Assembly: GCA_902790905.1 (NCBI GenBank)
Contig: CADATO010000004.1
Span: 1-64,000, forward strand
Direction of reading: 5' to 3'
DNA from: an uncultured Eubacteriales bacterium
Lineage (GTDB): Bacteria; Bacillota; Clostridia; Peptostreptococcales; Anaerovoracaceae
DNA length: 64,000 bases
Shown here: in pieces, positions 16,617 through 25,196 of the stretch
Position numbering within the stretch: the first letter of the stretch is position 1
How the letters are laid out: each line of letters starts with the position of its first letter
Translations under genes and position numbers: made by a program
Notes under the pieces: model-generated
Database searches by the model: none
Told to the model about the DNA's origin: nothing
What the model saw: the letters and a program-made list of their open reading frames with translations, nothing else

Positions 16617-18137
16617 ATGGATATTTCGAAAATCAGACATATTGATGACATTGCACAGAACGGTCCGTTCCTGCCTGACGGCACAAAACAGAAGGGCAAC
16701 ATGGGCGACAGCGGCAAGATGCTCGAGTCGATCCATGATGCGATCGTTGCGACCGGTCTGAAAGACGGCATGACCATCTCGTTCCACCATCATTTCCGCA
16801 ACGGCGACTACATCGTTAACATGGTCCTCGATGAGATCGCAAAGATGGGCATCAAGAACCTGACCGTGGCGGCCAGCTCGCTTGCCAGCTGTCATGCGCC
16901 GATGATCGAGCACATCAAGAACGGCGTTGTTACCCACATTGAAACGTCCGGTATGCGCGGCGAACTCGCAGAGCAGATCTCCCGCGGCCTGATGGATTTC
17001 CCGGTCGTATTCCGTTCGCACGGCGGCCGCGCAGCAGCCATCGCAAGAGGCGAGCTGCACATCGACGTCGCGTTCCTGGGGGCGCCTTCGTGCGACCCGC
17101 TCGGCAATGCCAACGGCTACAACCGTGACGAGGAAGGCGCGACCATGTGCGGTTCTCTCGGCTACGCCAAGGTGGATGCGGAATACGCGGACAAGGTCGT
17201 CATCATCACTGACCATGTCGTACCATATCCGAACACACCGTTCGGGATCCCGGCTGTCCAGGTCGACTACATCGTTCCGGTTGAGAACATCGGCGACCCG
17301 GCAGGCATCATGAGCGGGGCGACCCGTTTCACCAAGAACCCGAAGGAACTCCTGATCGCCAAGGCAGCGGCGGAAGTCATCATGAACTCCGGCTATTTCT
17401 ACGACGGGTTCGCGATGCAGATGGGCTCCGGCGGCGCTTCGCTGGCGACAGTGCGATTCCTCAGAGAACGCATGGAGCAGGAAAACATCCACGCGCACTT
17501 CGCGCTCGGCGGCATCACCGGACAGATCGTTGAGATGCATGAAGAGGGCCTGATCGACAAGATCCTCGACGTACAGTCCTTCGACCTGCAGGCGGCACAG
17601 TCCCTGAAAGATAACAGATTCCACGCGCAGATCGACGGCTGCTTCTACGCCGGCTACGACGACAACGGTGCTGCGGTCAACGCTTTGGACTTCGTCGTCC
17701 TCTCCGCGCTGGAGATCGATACCGACTTCAACGTCAACGTCCTGACGGGCTCCGACGGCGTCATCCGCGGCGCGATCGGCGGCCATCCTGACACAGCGGC
17801 AGGCGCAGGCCTTTCCGTCGTTGTCGGCCCGCTGACAAGAGGCCGTATCCCGACGGTCGTCAAGGAAGTCAACACGGTCGTCACACCGGGCTCCATCGTC
17901 GACGTCTTCGTCACCGAGCAGGGCATCGCGGTCAACCCGAGACGCCAGGATATCATCGAGAAGATGGAAGCGGCGGGCATCGAGCTCACCGACATCGAGA
18001 CCCTGCGCGAGAAGGCGGAGAAGATCGTCGGCAAACCCGACCCGATCAAGCATCTCGACAGAGTCGTCGGCGTCGTTCTCTACAGAGACAACACCGTCAT
18101 CGACCAGATCAAGCAGATCGACGAGTCGGCACTGTAA
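16617..18137 (+). CDS. citF: Citrate lyase alpha subunit (citrate:acetyl-ACP transferase)
   Basis: At 506 residues this is full-length CitF, which swaps acetate for citrate on the acyl carrier protein. Recognisable parts are DGMTISFHHHFRNGDYIVNM near residue 41, LGGITGQIVEMHEEGLIDKI, and TGSDGVIRGAIGGHPDTAAG with the CoA-transferase-like glycine loop. VFVTEQGIAVNPRR lies near the C-terminus. It is the last gene of acn-icd-citDEF and is followed by a terminator. The octamer at 17453-17460 reads Val-Arg-Phe-Leu. Confidence 0.96.
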   Translation: MDISKIRHIDDIAQNGPFLPDGTKQKGNMGDSGKMLESIHDAIVATGLKDGMTISFHHHFRNGDYIVNMVLDEIAKMGIKNLTVAASSLASCHAPMIEHIKNGVVTHIETSGMRGELAEQISRGLMDFPVVFRSHGGRAAAIARGELHIDVAFLGAPSCDPLGNANGYNRDEEGATMCGSLGYAKVDAEYADKVVIITDHVVPYPNTPFGIPAVQVDYIVPVENIGDPAGIMSGATRFTKNPKELLIAKAAAEVIMNSGYFYDGFAMQMGSGGASLATVRFLRERMEQENIHAHFALGGITGQIVEMHEEGLIDKILDVQSFDLQAAQSLKDNRFHAQIDGCFYAGYDDNGAAVNALDFVVLSALEIDTDFNVNVLTGSDGVIRGAIGGHPDTAAGAGLSVVVGPLTRGRIPTVVKEVNTVVTPGSIVDVFVTEQGIAVNPRRQDIIEKMEAAGIELTDIETLREKAEKIVGKPDPIKHLDRVVGVVLYRDNTVIDQIKQIDESAL

Positions 18138-18178
18138 AAAACCACCGCGCCGTAAGGCGGATGGGCACAGAAAAAATG

Positions 18179-18208
18179 AAGCGGTCCTCGCAGGAGGGCC
18201 GCTTTTTT
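18179..18208 (+). terminator. Terminator after citF
   Basis: AAGCGGTCCTC pairs with GGAGGGCCGCTT (one wobble) around a short loop, followed by TTTTTT. It separates the two convergent citrate operons. Confidence 0.88.
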
Positions 18209-18239
18209 CATGCGGTATGTCCGGGGTGCTGCAGCCCGG

Positions 18240-19133
18240 CTACTGGTCTATGAATGATGCAGCGGACTGTTTCGCGAACTCCCAGGCGCTCCGCACGGCG
18301 GGCGTCATCTCGTGGGAGGCGCACCGTAGCAGGCAGACGTCCATGGTCATGGACTTGTCCGCGAACGGGATGAGTTTAACGTTGAAGTTGTCGAGGATCG
18401 GCAGTTTCGGCATGATGGCGACGCCTGCGCCGGTCGTGACCGAAGCCGCGATGGAGCTGTACTCATCCGCCTCAAAGACGGTGTTCGGCGTGATGGCCGC
18501 CTTCTTGAACTGCGACTCGAGTTCGTGGTAGATGACCGCGTCGTGCGTGATGGAGATGAAATTCTCGTCGGAGATATCATTGAGTGTCACGCTGTCGCGC
18601 GCTGCCAGCCTGTGCGAGTCTGGGACGGCCAGGAACAGTTCCTGTCGGTAGATCGGGACGTAGTCGATCGAAGCGATCTCGGGCCTGCCGGCGATCAGAA
18701 GATCGAGCGACCCGTTCAGCAGCTGCTCGATGAGCTCGCCCGTCATGCCCTGACGGAAGCGGAACGCGGTCTGCTCGCTGCCCTGGTACGCGTAGAACTC
18801 GTTGACGAACGTCGGCAGGAGAGCAAAGCTGACGCTGTAGATGTAGCCGAGGTTGATGATCCCGGCGGAAGGCTGCTGCATTTCCTGCAGGTGGTCGATG
18901 CCGCTGGAGACCTCGCTCAGCGCGCGCTTGGCGTAGGGGAAGAACTCCTTGCCGTACTTGGTCAGAGAAACCTTCTTGCCGTTCTTCTCAAAGAGCGGCA
19001 CCCCCAGCTCCTTCTCCAGCTTGCTGATCGCATAACTCAGGCTCGGCTGGGAGATGTAGAGCAGGTTCGCGGCCCGCGTGTAGTGCAGGACTTCCGCGGT
19101 GACGCAGAAATATCTGAGTTCCTGAAGTGTCAT
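18240..19133 (-). CDS. LysR-family transcriptional regulator, probably of citrate metabolism
   Basis: The 297-residue protein starts MTLQELRYFCVTAEVLHYTR and has the LysR winged helix-turn-helix (AANLLYISQPSLSYAISKLE, about residues 21-40). The LysR effector domain starts near residue 90 (INLGYIYSVSFALLP). Its ATG overlaps the citXG stop by four bases, so it is co-expressed with the lyase maturation genes. Candidate targets are the palindrome upstream of acn (11761-11785) and the dyad upstream of citC. The effector is probably citrate or a related acid, inferred from context only. Confidence 0.88.
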   Translation of the reverse strand: MTLQELRYFCVTAEVLHYTRAANLLYISQPSLSYAISKLEKELGVPLFEKNGKKVSLTKYGKEFFPYAKRALSEVSSGIDHLQEMQQPSAGIINLGYIYSVSFALLPTFVNEFYAYQGSEQTAFRFRQGMTGELIEQLLNGSLDLLIAGRPEIASIDYVPIYRQELFLAVPDSHRLAARDSVTLNDISDENFISITHDAVIYHELESQFKKAAITPNTVFEADEYSSIAASVTTGAGVAIMPKLPILDNFNVKLIPFADKSMTMDVCLLRCASHEMTPAVRSAWEFAKQSAASFIDQ

Positions 19134-20542
19134 AGCGTGCCTCCTTCATTTGAGGTGGAATCGCTCAGCGGCAGTTCCAGTGCCGCCGAGAGACTGCGCC
19201 AGTGCTCCAGCAGGAACGCCAAAGCAAGCATATCTGCACTGCCGCCGGGGGATAAGTTGCGCAGGATCATGATGCGGTCCATCTCGGTGAGCGCTTCGGC
19301 GCGCTGGAAGATGGGCATGGATGCGATCTGTGCGGCCATCTGCTGTGTAAAGGTAAGTCCGTCTGGACCACCGCGGTGCAGAAGGTTCGTATCCTCGAGC
19401 GCCGCCATGCTGTCGCAGAAGGCGAGTGCGCCCGCATTGTCGTAGTTGTGGTCGCGGTACCAGCGGAGCCGCTCCGCGCAGAAGACTGCGTGCGGAAATC
19501 CCGCCGCCGCTTCGCCGGTCGCGCCTTTGGCGCCGTAGGCGGCGAGTACTTTGCCGCCGTTGGTGGACGGGGCTTCTTCGGATGCCTTGAGGCGTGCTTC
19601 GGCGTCCTGGGAGGCCAGTGCGGAGGCATATTGGATTGCCGCTGCGACCGGGTCCATGTTGGGATCCTCTTCGCTGTTATCGCCGGCTTCCGTGTCTGCC
19701 GCTGTCAGTGTGTGCCCCATGCCTGCGAGCAGGAGCCCCATGGAGTACACCATGCCTTTGTGCGTGTTGACGCCGCCGGTGGCGTCAAACATTTCTTTTT
19801 CACCTGCCGCGCCGCAGGTGCGCAGGGCGGCCATTTCGCAACCCTCCATGCCGAGCAGGGCGGCTTTGCGGAAATAGGGCAGCAGGCTGGCTGCGCTCTT
19901 TTCAAAGAGCGGGATATCCATATCTTTGTGGGCGCCGTTATTCGCTTTGTCCACAAGGCCCGGCTTGGGCGTGGTGTAGAGCTCGTCGAGCAGGGCGCCG
20001 TATGCAGCCTGTGCCAGGGTGTCTGCGCAGAACTCTTTCAGCAGTTTATTTGTGGCGGCCTTGATGGCGTCGAGCCCGTGGGCGCGGCTTCTGGCGCATT
20101 CCGCCGCCGGCGCATCGCAGACGAGGCATCGCCGCGGTGTGGCGCGGGAGAGCTTTTCGCCGCCCGGAATCAGCACATCAAAATCAAACAGGCGCGCGGC
20201 AGGGAGCGATTCCTCGACCTTCTCCAGCTGCGCCTTGACCTCTTTGGCATCGTCTCGGACGAGCCAGAACGCTTCGCTGCCGGTGGCTTCATCGATCTGA
20301 TGCTCCTGCAGAACGGTCAGTCCGAGCGCATTGAAAGCAGCAATGCCACGCTCAAACAGCATGCGCGTCATCGGCGTCCGTTTGATCTCTCCGGCGATAT
20401 TGAGCGTCAGGCAGACAAGACAGCCGGTGCTCATTCCATCGGAAGAGGACGGCTGCAGGGCCTGCAGCATGTCGTATTGTATGGTGGCACGTCTTTCGCG
20501 TGCATTAAGCATCATTTCCAGCGTGACGTAAGATGGTCTCAT
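19130..20542 (-). CDS. citXG: CitX-CitG fusion: citrate lyase holo-ACP synthase / triphosphoribosyl-dephospho-CoA synthase
   Basis: I choose ATG 20542 (MRPSYVTLEMMLNARERRAT), preceded by GGAG seven bases upstream. An internal pair of ATGs at 20512-20515 is less likely because it would cut the conserved start. Residues 1 to about 165 match CitX (TGCLVCLTLNIAGEIKRTPM, then RRCLVCDAPAAECARSRAHG), which attaches the prosthetic group to CitD. The rest matches CitG (ALLDELYTTPKPGLVDKANN, THKGMVYSMGLLLAGMG, ILRNLSPGGSADMLALAFLL), which makes that group from dephospho-CoA and ATP. The order X-then-G in one 470-residue chain is known in some bacteria. The start overlaps the citC end by 38 bases. Confidence 0.92.
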   Translation of the reverse strand: MRPSYVTLEMMLNARERRATIQYDMLQALQPSSSDGMSTGCLVCLTLNIAGEIKRTPMTRMLFERGIAAFNALGLTVLQEHQIDEATGSEAFWLVRDDAKEVKAQLEKVEESLPAARLFDFDVLIPGGEKLSRATPRRCLVCDAPAAECARSRAHGLDAIKAATNKLLKEFCADTLAQAAYGALLDELYTTPKPGLVDKANNGAHKDMDIPLFEKSAASLLPYFRKAALLGMEGCEMAALRTCGAAGEKEMFDATGGVNTHKGMVYSMGLLLAGMGHTLTAADTEAGDNSEEDPNMDPVAAAIQYASALASQDAEARLKASEEAPSTNGGKVLAAYGAKGATGEAAAGFPHAVFCAERLRWYRDHNYDNAGALAFCDSMAALEDTNLLHRGGPDGLTFTQQMAAQIASMPIFQRAEALTEMDRIMILRNLSPGGSADMLALAFLLEHWRSLSAALELPLSDSTSNEGGTL

Positions 20543-21485
20543 AAGTTGTCTCCGGTACGAGTTCTCTGGTCTTTTCGTATTCACCCGCCTGGACCAGTGC
20601 GCGTACACGGCTCGCGCTGATTTCCGCATAGCGGGGGATCTCCACAAGTTCGATGCCCTGTCCTGGCAGGAGTTCTTTCATGCGTGTGTTGTAGGCGGCT
20701 GTGACGGGGGAGAAAGGCTCCTCGCCGACAAACCGCTTTGTGATATGAAGCGCCGGGGCGATCCTGCCGGCGAAGAAGGCGATGTCGAGGTCCGCCTTGA
20801 CCAGGTCCGCCCGCGTTTTGTCCTTGATGAAATACGCGGGGAACGTGGCGCGCGACACAAGGTAGAGGTCGCTGCTGAGCACGTGGCAGTTCGGCAGATC
20901 TTCGGTGCCTTTTTGGATCATTTCGAGCCGTTCCTCCGGGGAGAACATGGAGCCCTTCTCGGCTACGGCGAAGACGTACAGGTGATCGCAGTGCTGTGAG
21001 GCGTATTCAATCAGGTGCCGGTGTCCCCGTGTGAACGGGTCGCAGTTGCAGACGACCGCGCCGCATGTCCCGTCAAAGCGGGGCAGGGAGGCGATGAAGT
21101 CCGCGGCGCCGCCGGTGCGGTTTTCCATCAGGAGAGCATCCGGGATCTCCACGACGGTGTGAAAGCCCATGGAGTTCAGCATCGGCTTGTTCACCGGTTT
21201 TGTGCACACGAAGAGGCGGAAGATGTCGCGCTGGGCAGCTTCGTTGATCAGCGCGGAGAGAACGGTCGCCATCGCGCCCGTGCCTTCGATCTGCGGAGCG
21301 ACCGCCACCTGCTTCAGTGTGTGGCCCGCCAGCGAGCCGCAGCCGACGAGCAGGCCGTCGTCATCGGTCATCCAGGCGACGAGATCGGCGTCCTCTTCGT
21401 CCCGCAGCCCTGCGGATGCGAGGAACGCGTCGTATTCTTGCTGTCTGCGCGCGTTGAGCGGCGTGCGGTAAATCGTGATTCCCAT
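20505..21485 (-). CDS. citC: [Citrate (pro-3S)-lyase] ligase
   Basis: ATG 21485 (MGITIYRTPLNARRQQEYDA) has a good GGAGG site five bases upstream, so I prefer it to an upstream methionine that lacks one. The 326-residue product has an N-terminal acetyltransferase-like domain (CGSLAGHTLKQVAVAPQIEG). The C-terminal nucleotidylyltransferase domain has the ATP-binding loop CNCDPFTRGHRHLIEYA and the EISASRVR motif. It acetylates the CitD arm with ATP and acetate and thus switches the lyase on. It is the first gene of citC-citXG-lysR. Confidence 0.95.
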   Translation of the reverse strand: MGITIYRTPLNARRQQEYDAFLASAGLRDEEDADLVAWMTDDDGLLVGCGSLAGHTLKQVAVAPQIEGTGAMATVLSALINEAAQRDIFRLFVCTKPVNKPMLNSMGFHTVVEIPDALLMENRTGGAADFIASLPRFDGTCGAVVCNCDPFTRGHRHLIEYASQHCDHLYVFAVAEKGSMFSPEERLEMIQKGTEDLPNCHVLSSDLYLVSRATFPAYFIKDKTRADLVKADLDIAFFAGRIAPALHITKRFVGEEPFSPVTAAYNTRMKELLPGQGIELVEIPRYAEISASRVRALVQAGEYEKTRELVPETTYETILRHAGNDA

Positions 21486-21508
21486 AAATGCCTCCAGTCC
21501 TATCAGAA

Positions 21509-21551
21509 AGTATACCATCTTTTGGCGTGCAGGAAACGCATTTGTATACAA
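21509..21551 (-). promoter_or_regulatory. Possible citC promoter and dyad
   Basis: Read on the minus strand, TATACT (complement at 21509-21514) has a weak -35-like TTTCCT 16 bp upstream. TTGTATACAA, a perfect palindrome, lies at 21542-21551, just upstream of the -35 region. That position would suit LysR activation. The -35 is poor, so confidence is modest. Confidence 0.4.
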
Positions 21552-21555
21552 TTTA

Positions 21556-21583
21556 AAAGCAGCTGCCGTGCCGCAGCTGCTTT
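21556..21583 (-). terminator. Terminator of the hydrolase gene
   Basis: AAAGCAGCTG and CAGCTGCTTT pair around a short G/C loop. On the minus strand the stem runs into TTTTAAA. It starts 7 bp after the hydrolase stop codon. Confidence 0.75.
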
Positions 21584-21589
21584 GCCTGT

Positions 21590-22435
21590 CTATAGTTCTC
21601 CATTGATGAATGCGAGGATGATCTCCGCTGTCTGTGCCTGCTGCTCCGCGGGGGAGATGGTTGCCTCGCTATCGCCCTTCTGGTCGCCGTAATCGCCGAA
21701 CTGTGCGTGGTTGCCGCCTTCCAGGATGAATTCTCTGAAGAACCCGCCGTCCACCGGATCGGGAAAGTTGTCCTTGTTGGAGTCGTAGGCGTCCTGATCG
21801 AGCTTCGTATCCCGGCTGCCATAGATGGAGCAGACGGCGAGCTCGTCCGGTACATCGTCGGTGGGGTAGGCGGCAAGCAGGATGATCCCGTCGAATGCGG
21901 CGGGATTTTTGATTGCGTACGAAGAGGCGGTGACGCCGCCAAGGGAATGCCCCGCGGTATACCATGTTTCATGCGGGTAGTCCGCGAGCGCTTCCTCCGC
22001 ACCGGTGGTAACGGAAAACGCCATATGAAACGGTGGTTCATACAGGTAGCAGTCCGCACCGCCTGCGGCAATGCGGGACAGAAGCGGTGCATATGCCGCA
22101 GCGTCGACCTTGGCGCCGGGCACGAAGAATACGGCGGTCTGCTCGCCGGGACCGTCAAAGTAGTAACCGTGATCCGCTTTCTCCACGCGCACGGTACCGC
22201 TGCCTGCAAGATACGCCTGCGCGCTGTCCTCTGCGGGGGCATAAGGCAGCAGGTACGCCAAAGACACCGCCGCTGCCAGCAGGAGCCCGCACAGCAGACT
22301 CAGCAGTGTGAAACGGCGGCTTTCCATCGGCGGTTTGCCGTGTTGTCTCCTATATACTTCATAAAAAGACAGGATGACCCTGCCGCCGAGAAAGCAGAGG
22401 GCCATCGCAAGTAGTGTCAGTAGAATGTATTTCAT
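21590..22435 (-). CDS. Membrane-anchored alpha/beta hydrolase
   Basis: The 281-residue product has two N-terminal hydrophobic segments (about 3-25 and 43-64), so the catalytic domain is probably held at the outer face of the membrane. The nucleophile motif GHSLGG places Ser164. A likely acid follows in SIYGSRDTKLD and the His in LEGGNHAQFGDYG near residue 251. The order agrees with small alpha/beta hydrolases of the dienelactone-hydrolase type. The substrate is unknown. A class IV aminotransferase lies 39 bp upstream on the same strand. Confidence 0.8.
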   Translation of the reverse strand: MKYILLTLLAMALCFLGGRVILSFYEVYRRQHGKPPMESRRFTLLSLLCGLLLAAAVSLAYLLPYAPAEDSAQAYLAGSGTVRVEKADHGYYFDGPGEQTAVFFVPGAKVDAAAYAPLLSRIAAGGADCYLYEPPFHMAFSVTTGAEEALADYPHETWYTAGHSLGGVTASSYAIKNPAAFDGIILLAAYPTDDVPDELAVCSIYGSRDTKLDQDAYDSNKDNFPDPVDGGFFREFILEGGNHAQFGDYGDQKGDSEATISPAEQQAQTAEIILAFINGEL

Positions 22436-22474
22436 AAGTTACAATCAGCAGTCGTGTTGTATCGCAGGGGCATG

Positions 22475-23347
22475 TCAGTCGTCGGCTTCCGCCAGCGCTT
22501 CTTCCTTAAACCATTGCATCAGGTCGCGCAGCAGCTTGTTGTTGGCGTCGAAGGTCACATCCCTGCCGTCCATGCCGGGCTTGTCAAAGCCTGCCGCGCG
22601 GGCGACCGGAAGGACATTCGGGGAGGTGGCGGTCAGGAATGCCGCATCAAACTGGTCCAGGCAATCTGCACGCACCGTCTGTTCCACATAGGGGACATGG
22701 TGCTCCTCCAGGATCTTGAGGACCATCAGGCGGGTGATGCCGGGGAGGATCGTGTCGGACGGCGACGCATAGACGGTATCGTCCTTGATAAAGAAGAAGT
22801 TCGTGCGGCTGCCCTCGGTGATCTCTCCGTTGTGGTTGACGAGCATGACCTCGAAGAAGCCGCTATCGATGAGCGCCTGGTCCGCGCGTCCGCGCAGGGC
22901 GACATCGCTGATCTTGGCCTGCGGATTGTTGCGCTCGCCGTGCAGATACCCGACCGTGACACCGTCGCGGTAGTTTTCTGCCGTGGGGTAGTGTGTCGGG
23001 ATCAGGTACATATAAATATGTTCTTTGCCGTCTTCCTCATCGACGTACTGCTCGATCCGGACGTTCTGGTCATCGACGCCGCACTTTTCGACGAGCAGCT
23101 CGATCTGGGAGCAGAACTCCTCCTCCGTGACGAGCGGCTTTCTGCCCACCAGTTCGAAGGAGTGCACAAACCGCTGGTAGTGTTCGACCGGGAAGACCGG
23201 GATGCCGCTCTTGATGCGGAGCACTTCGTAGACCTCTTTGCGGTCTTTGTCCATGATCGCATCGAGTGCGCTGCGGGGCGCGAGTGCGCCGTCCGCGATG
23301 ATATAATCGTTGTTCTGATAGCCTTTGTGGTCTGGTTCTAAAATCAT
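22475..23347 (-). CDS. Class IV PLP aminotransferase (BCAT/D-amino-acid transaminase family)
   Basis: The 290-residue product has the class IV fold. Lys145 in PQAKISDVALRG should bind pyridoxal phosphate. ITEGSRTNFFFIKDDTVYAS at about 177-196 is the conserved cofactor-binding stretch, and DTILPGITRLMVLKI follows. It starts MILEPDHKGYQNNDYIIADG with a GGAAC-type ribosome site. Family members act on branched-chain amino acids, D-amino acids or aminodeoxychorismate, and sequence reading cannot separate these. Directly upstream, on the other strand, starts the RraA-like cluster. Confidence 0.87.
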   Translation of the reverse strand: MILEPDHKGYQNNDYIIADGALAPRSALDAIMDKDRKEVYEVLRIKSGIPVFPVEHYQRFVHSFELVGRKPLVTEEEFCSQIELLVEKCGVDDQNVRIEQYVDEEDGKEHIYMYLIPTHYPTAENYRDGVTVGYLHGERNNPQAKISDVALRGRADQALIDSGFFEVMLVNHNGEITEGSRTNFFFIKDDTVYASPSDTILPGITRLMVLKILEEHHVPYVEQTVRADCLDQFDAAFLTATSPNVLPVARAAGFDKPGMDGRDVTFDANNKLLRDLMQWFKEEALAEADD

Positions 23348-23473
23348 AGCAGGGGTTCCTTTCTTCGTACCCTTTGATGATATCTTTTACAGGGCGATTC
23401 GTCAAACGGCAGGCGTTTTTTCACGCGTTTCAACCATAAGATAAATTGATGACCAAATCGCACTTTCTTTAAT

Positions 23474-23571
23474 TTTACAAATGGTAAACCGCTCTGTATA
23501 GTAGGGGCAGATAAAGGAAGAGAAGTTCTCTTTTCCCTGCGATTGATAAACCATGAAAAAACCATTATAGT
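23474..23571 (+). promoter_or_regulatory. Two tandem promoters for the RraA-like cluster
   Basis: TTTACA (23474-23479), 17 bp, TATAGT (23497-23502), and again TTGATA (23543-23548), 17 bp, TATAGT (23566-23571). The second promoter would start only about 17 nt before the ATG at 23595, just leaving the AAGGAGGAAAG ribosome site. Confidence 0.6.
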
Positions 23572-23594
23572 AGGGCGCAAGGAGGAAAGACGCT

Positions 23595-24260
23595 ATGGCT
23601 ATTTACAGCAAAGAGATCATTGAAAGATTCAGAGCGGCGGCGACAGCCAGCGTGGCGGATGCCTGCGACATCGTCGTAAAGGACAAACGCTGCGTGATGG
23701 ACTACGCCATGCGGCCGCGCGTCAAAGAGAGAAAGATCGTCGGACCGGCGGTCACCGTGCTCGACGGAGCGGGGACAGATCCGCAGCCGCCGACACACAT
23801 CATCGACACGCTCGACAATGCAGAAGGCGGCGAGGTCATCGTCGTTTCGCTGAAGGAGAACGACCTCAACTGTGCACTGTGGGGCGGCCTCATGACAGCA
23901 GGCGCCTTCGTGAACGGTCTGGAAGGCGCGGTCCTCAACTGCGGCGTGCGCGACCTGACCGAGATCAGAAGAGACTATCCGGATTTTGAGATCTACTCGC
24001 AGTCCATCGTGCCTGTGACGATGGTCTCGAGATACGTCACGATCGATAAGAACCTGCCGGTCGAATGCGCGGGCGTCATCGTCAACCCGGGCGACCTCAT
24101 CGTCGGCGACATCGACGGCGTCATCTGCATCCCGCAGGAGCACGTCGAAGAAGTCCTCGCAGTGGCAGAAGACATCGATAAGAAAGAGGCCATTCAGACA
24201 AAAGCGATCTTCGAAACGAAGTCCTTTGGTCAGGGGCTTGCGAAGTTCAACAGATTCTAA
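23595..24260 (+). CDS. RraA-like protein (aldolase/decarboxylase superfamily)
   Basis: The 221-residue protein has the RraA/4-hydroxy-4-methyl-2-oxoglutarate aldolase fold: TASVADACDIVVKDKRC, KIVGPAVTVLDGAG, ALWGGLMTAGAFVNGLEGAV with the substrate-binding glycines, then GVRDLTEIRRDYPDFEIYSQ with the metal-site RD pair. VNPGDLIVGDIDGVICIPQE follows. Family members either cleave or decarboxylate oxo-acids or bind RNase E. In a bacterium of this type with this context, an enzymatic role is more likely. It is the first gene of a cluster with a Cys-rich unknown, a LUD protein and a cupin. Confidence 0.85.
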   Translation: MAIYSKEIIERFRAAATASVADACDIVVKDKRCVMDYAMRPRVKERKIVGPAVTVLDGAGTDPQPPTHIIDTLDNAEGGEVIVVSLKENDLNCALWGGLMTAGAFVNGLEGAVLNCGVRDLTEIRRDYPDFEIYSQSIVPVTMVSRYVTIDKNLPVECAGVIVNPGDLIVGDIDGVICIPQEHVEEVLAVAEDIDKKEAIQTKAIFETKSFGQGLAKFNRF

Positions 24261-24308
24261 ACTGCTGCGGAGCAGCAGGAGCGATTCCTTAAGGTAATGG
24301 AGGGAAAC

Positions 24309-25151
24309 ATGAAAGCAGTATTTACACTTAAAAGTGCCGAGTCCAGAAGACTCATCGCCAAGGGCCTCGTCGAGATGCCGATCGTCAAGGAAGCGTGGGA
24401 GAAGGCATACGTCCTGCTCGCAGGCGGCACCACCAACGCATACGTCGCACAGGAACTGATGGGCACGGATGAATACCGTCCGGAGCTCTGCACCGTCGGC
24501 CTGTCCACGAACGGCGTGCTGTGCAACACCCCGCTTGAGAGCCGCAAGTTCTTCCCGATGGTCTACAAGCAGGGCGTGCCGCAGGAAGACATGGCCCTGA
24601 AAGACGGCCTGTTTGATTTCTATCCGGAGACCGTCGTCATTAAGGGCGCGAACGCGATCGACCCCGAAGGCAACGTCGGCATCATCACGTCCGGTTTTGA
24701 CGGCGGCACCATCCCGAACATCATCGGACCGGTCACCTCGAACGGCCTCAGATGGATCTGCCCGGTCGGCCTCGAGAAGCTCGTTCCGTCCGTCAAAGAG
24801 TCCTGCAATGCAGTCGGCGCAAAGCGCATCGACATCTCCATGGGCGCGGACTTCGGTATGTACCACATCGCCACAGCGATCCCGTTCACTGAAAAGGAAG
24901 CGCTGAAGACCCTGTTCAACCTGGAGACCACGCTCGTCGCAGCAGGCGGCATCGGCGGCAACCAGGGCAGCGTCGTACTGGCGGTCGAGGGCGAGAAGGA
25001 AGACGTCGAAGCGTGCGTCGAATTCATTGAAAAGGAAGTCAAGGGCGAGCCGGATGTCCCGGGCAACAAGGGCAACTGTGAGGTCTGCCGTTACAAGAGA
25101 TGCCGTTACTGCGGCATGACGGAAGAGCAGCTGCCGGACTGGATGAAGTAG
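24309..25151 (+). CDS. Uncharacterised protein with C-terminal cysteine cluster
   Basis: I prefer ATG 24309 to ATG 24297, because the GGAGGG ribosome site lies between them. The 280-residue product reads AYVLLAGGTTNAYVAQELMG, VVIKGANAIDPEGNVGIITS and FDGGTIPNIIGPVTSNGLRW, Gly-rich loops resembling NagB/RpiA/CoA-transferase-like folds, to which the adjacent LUD protein also belongs. The end carries CEVCRYKRCRYCG, four cysteines that could bind a metal or Fe-S cluster. I do not know a function. The octamer with a small hairpin precedes it (24262-24288). Confidence 0.75.
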   Translation: MKAVFTLKSAESRRLIAKGLVEMPIVKEAWEKAYVLLAGGTTNAYVAQELMGTDEYRPELCTVGLSTNGVLCNTPLESRKFFPMVYKQGVPQEDMALKDGLFDFYPETVVIKGANAIDPEGNVGIITSGFDGGTIPNIIGPVTSNGLRWICPVGLEKLVPSVKESCNAVGAKRIDISMGADFGMYHIATAIPFTEKEALKTLFNLETTLVAAGGIGGNQGSVVLAVEGEKEDVEACVEFIEKEVKGEPDVPGNKGNCEVCRYKRCRYCGMTEEQLPDWMK

Positions 25152-25196
25152 CATAAGGCTGCCGGGCGCAGCCATGACAATGTTGGAGGAAAGAAA

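Noticed and set aside
15699-18053. 784-codon antisense frame over citE and citF
   Set aside because: Shadow of conserved citrate lyase genes, with no homology-like motifs.
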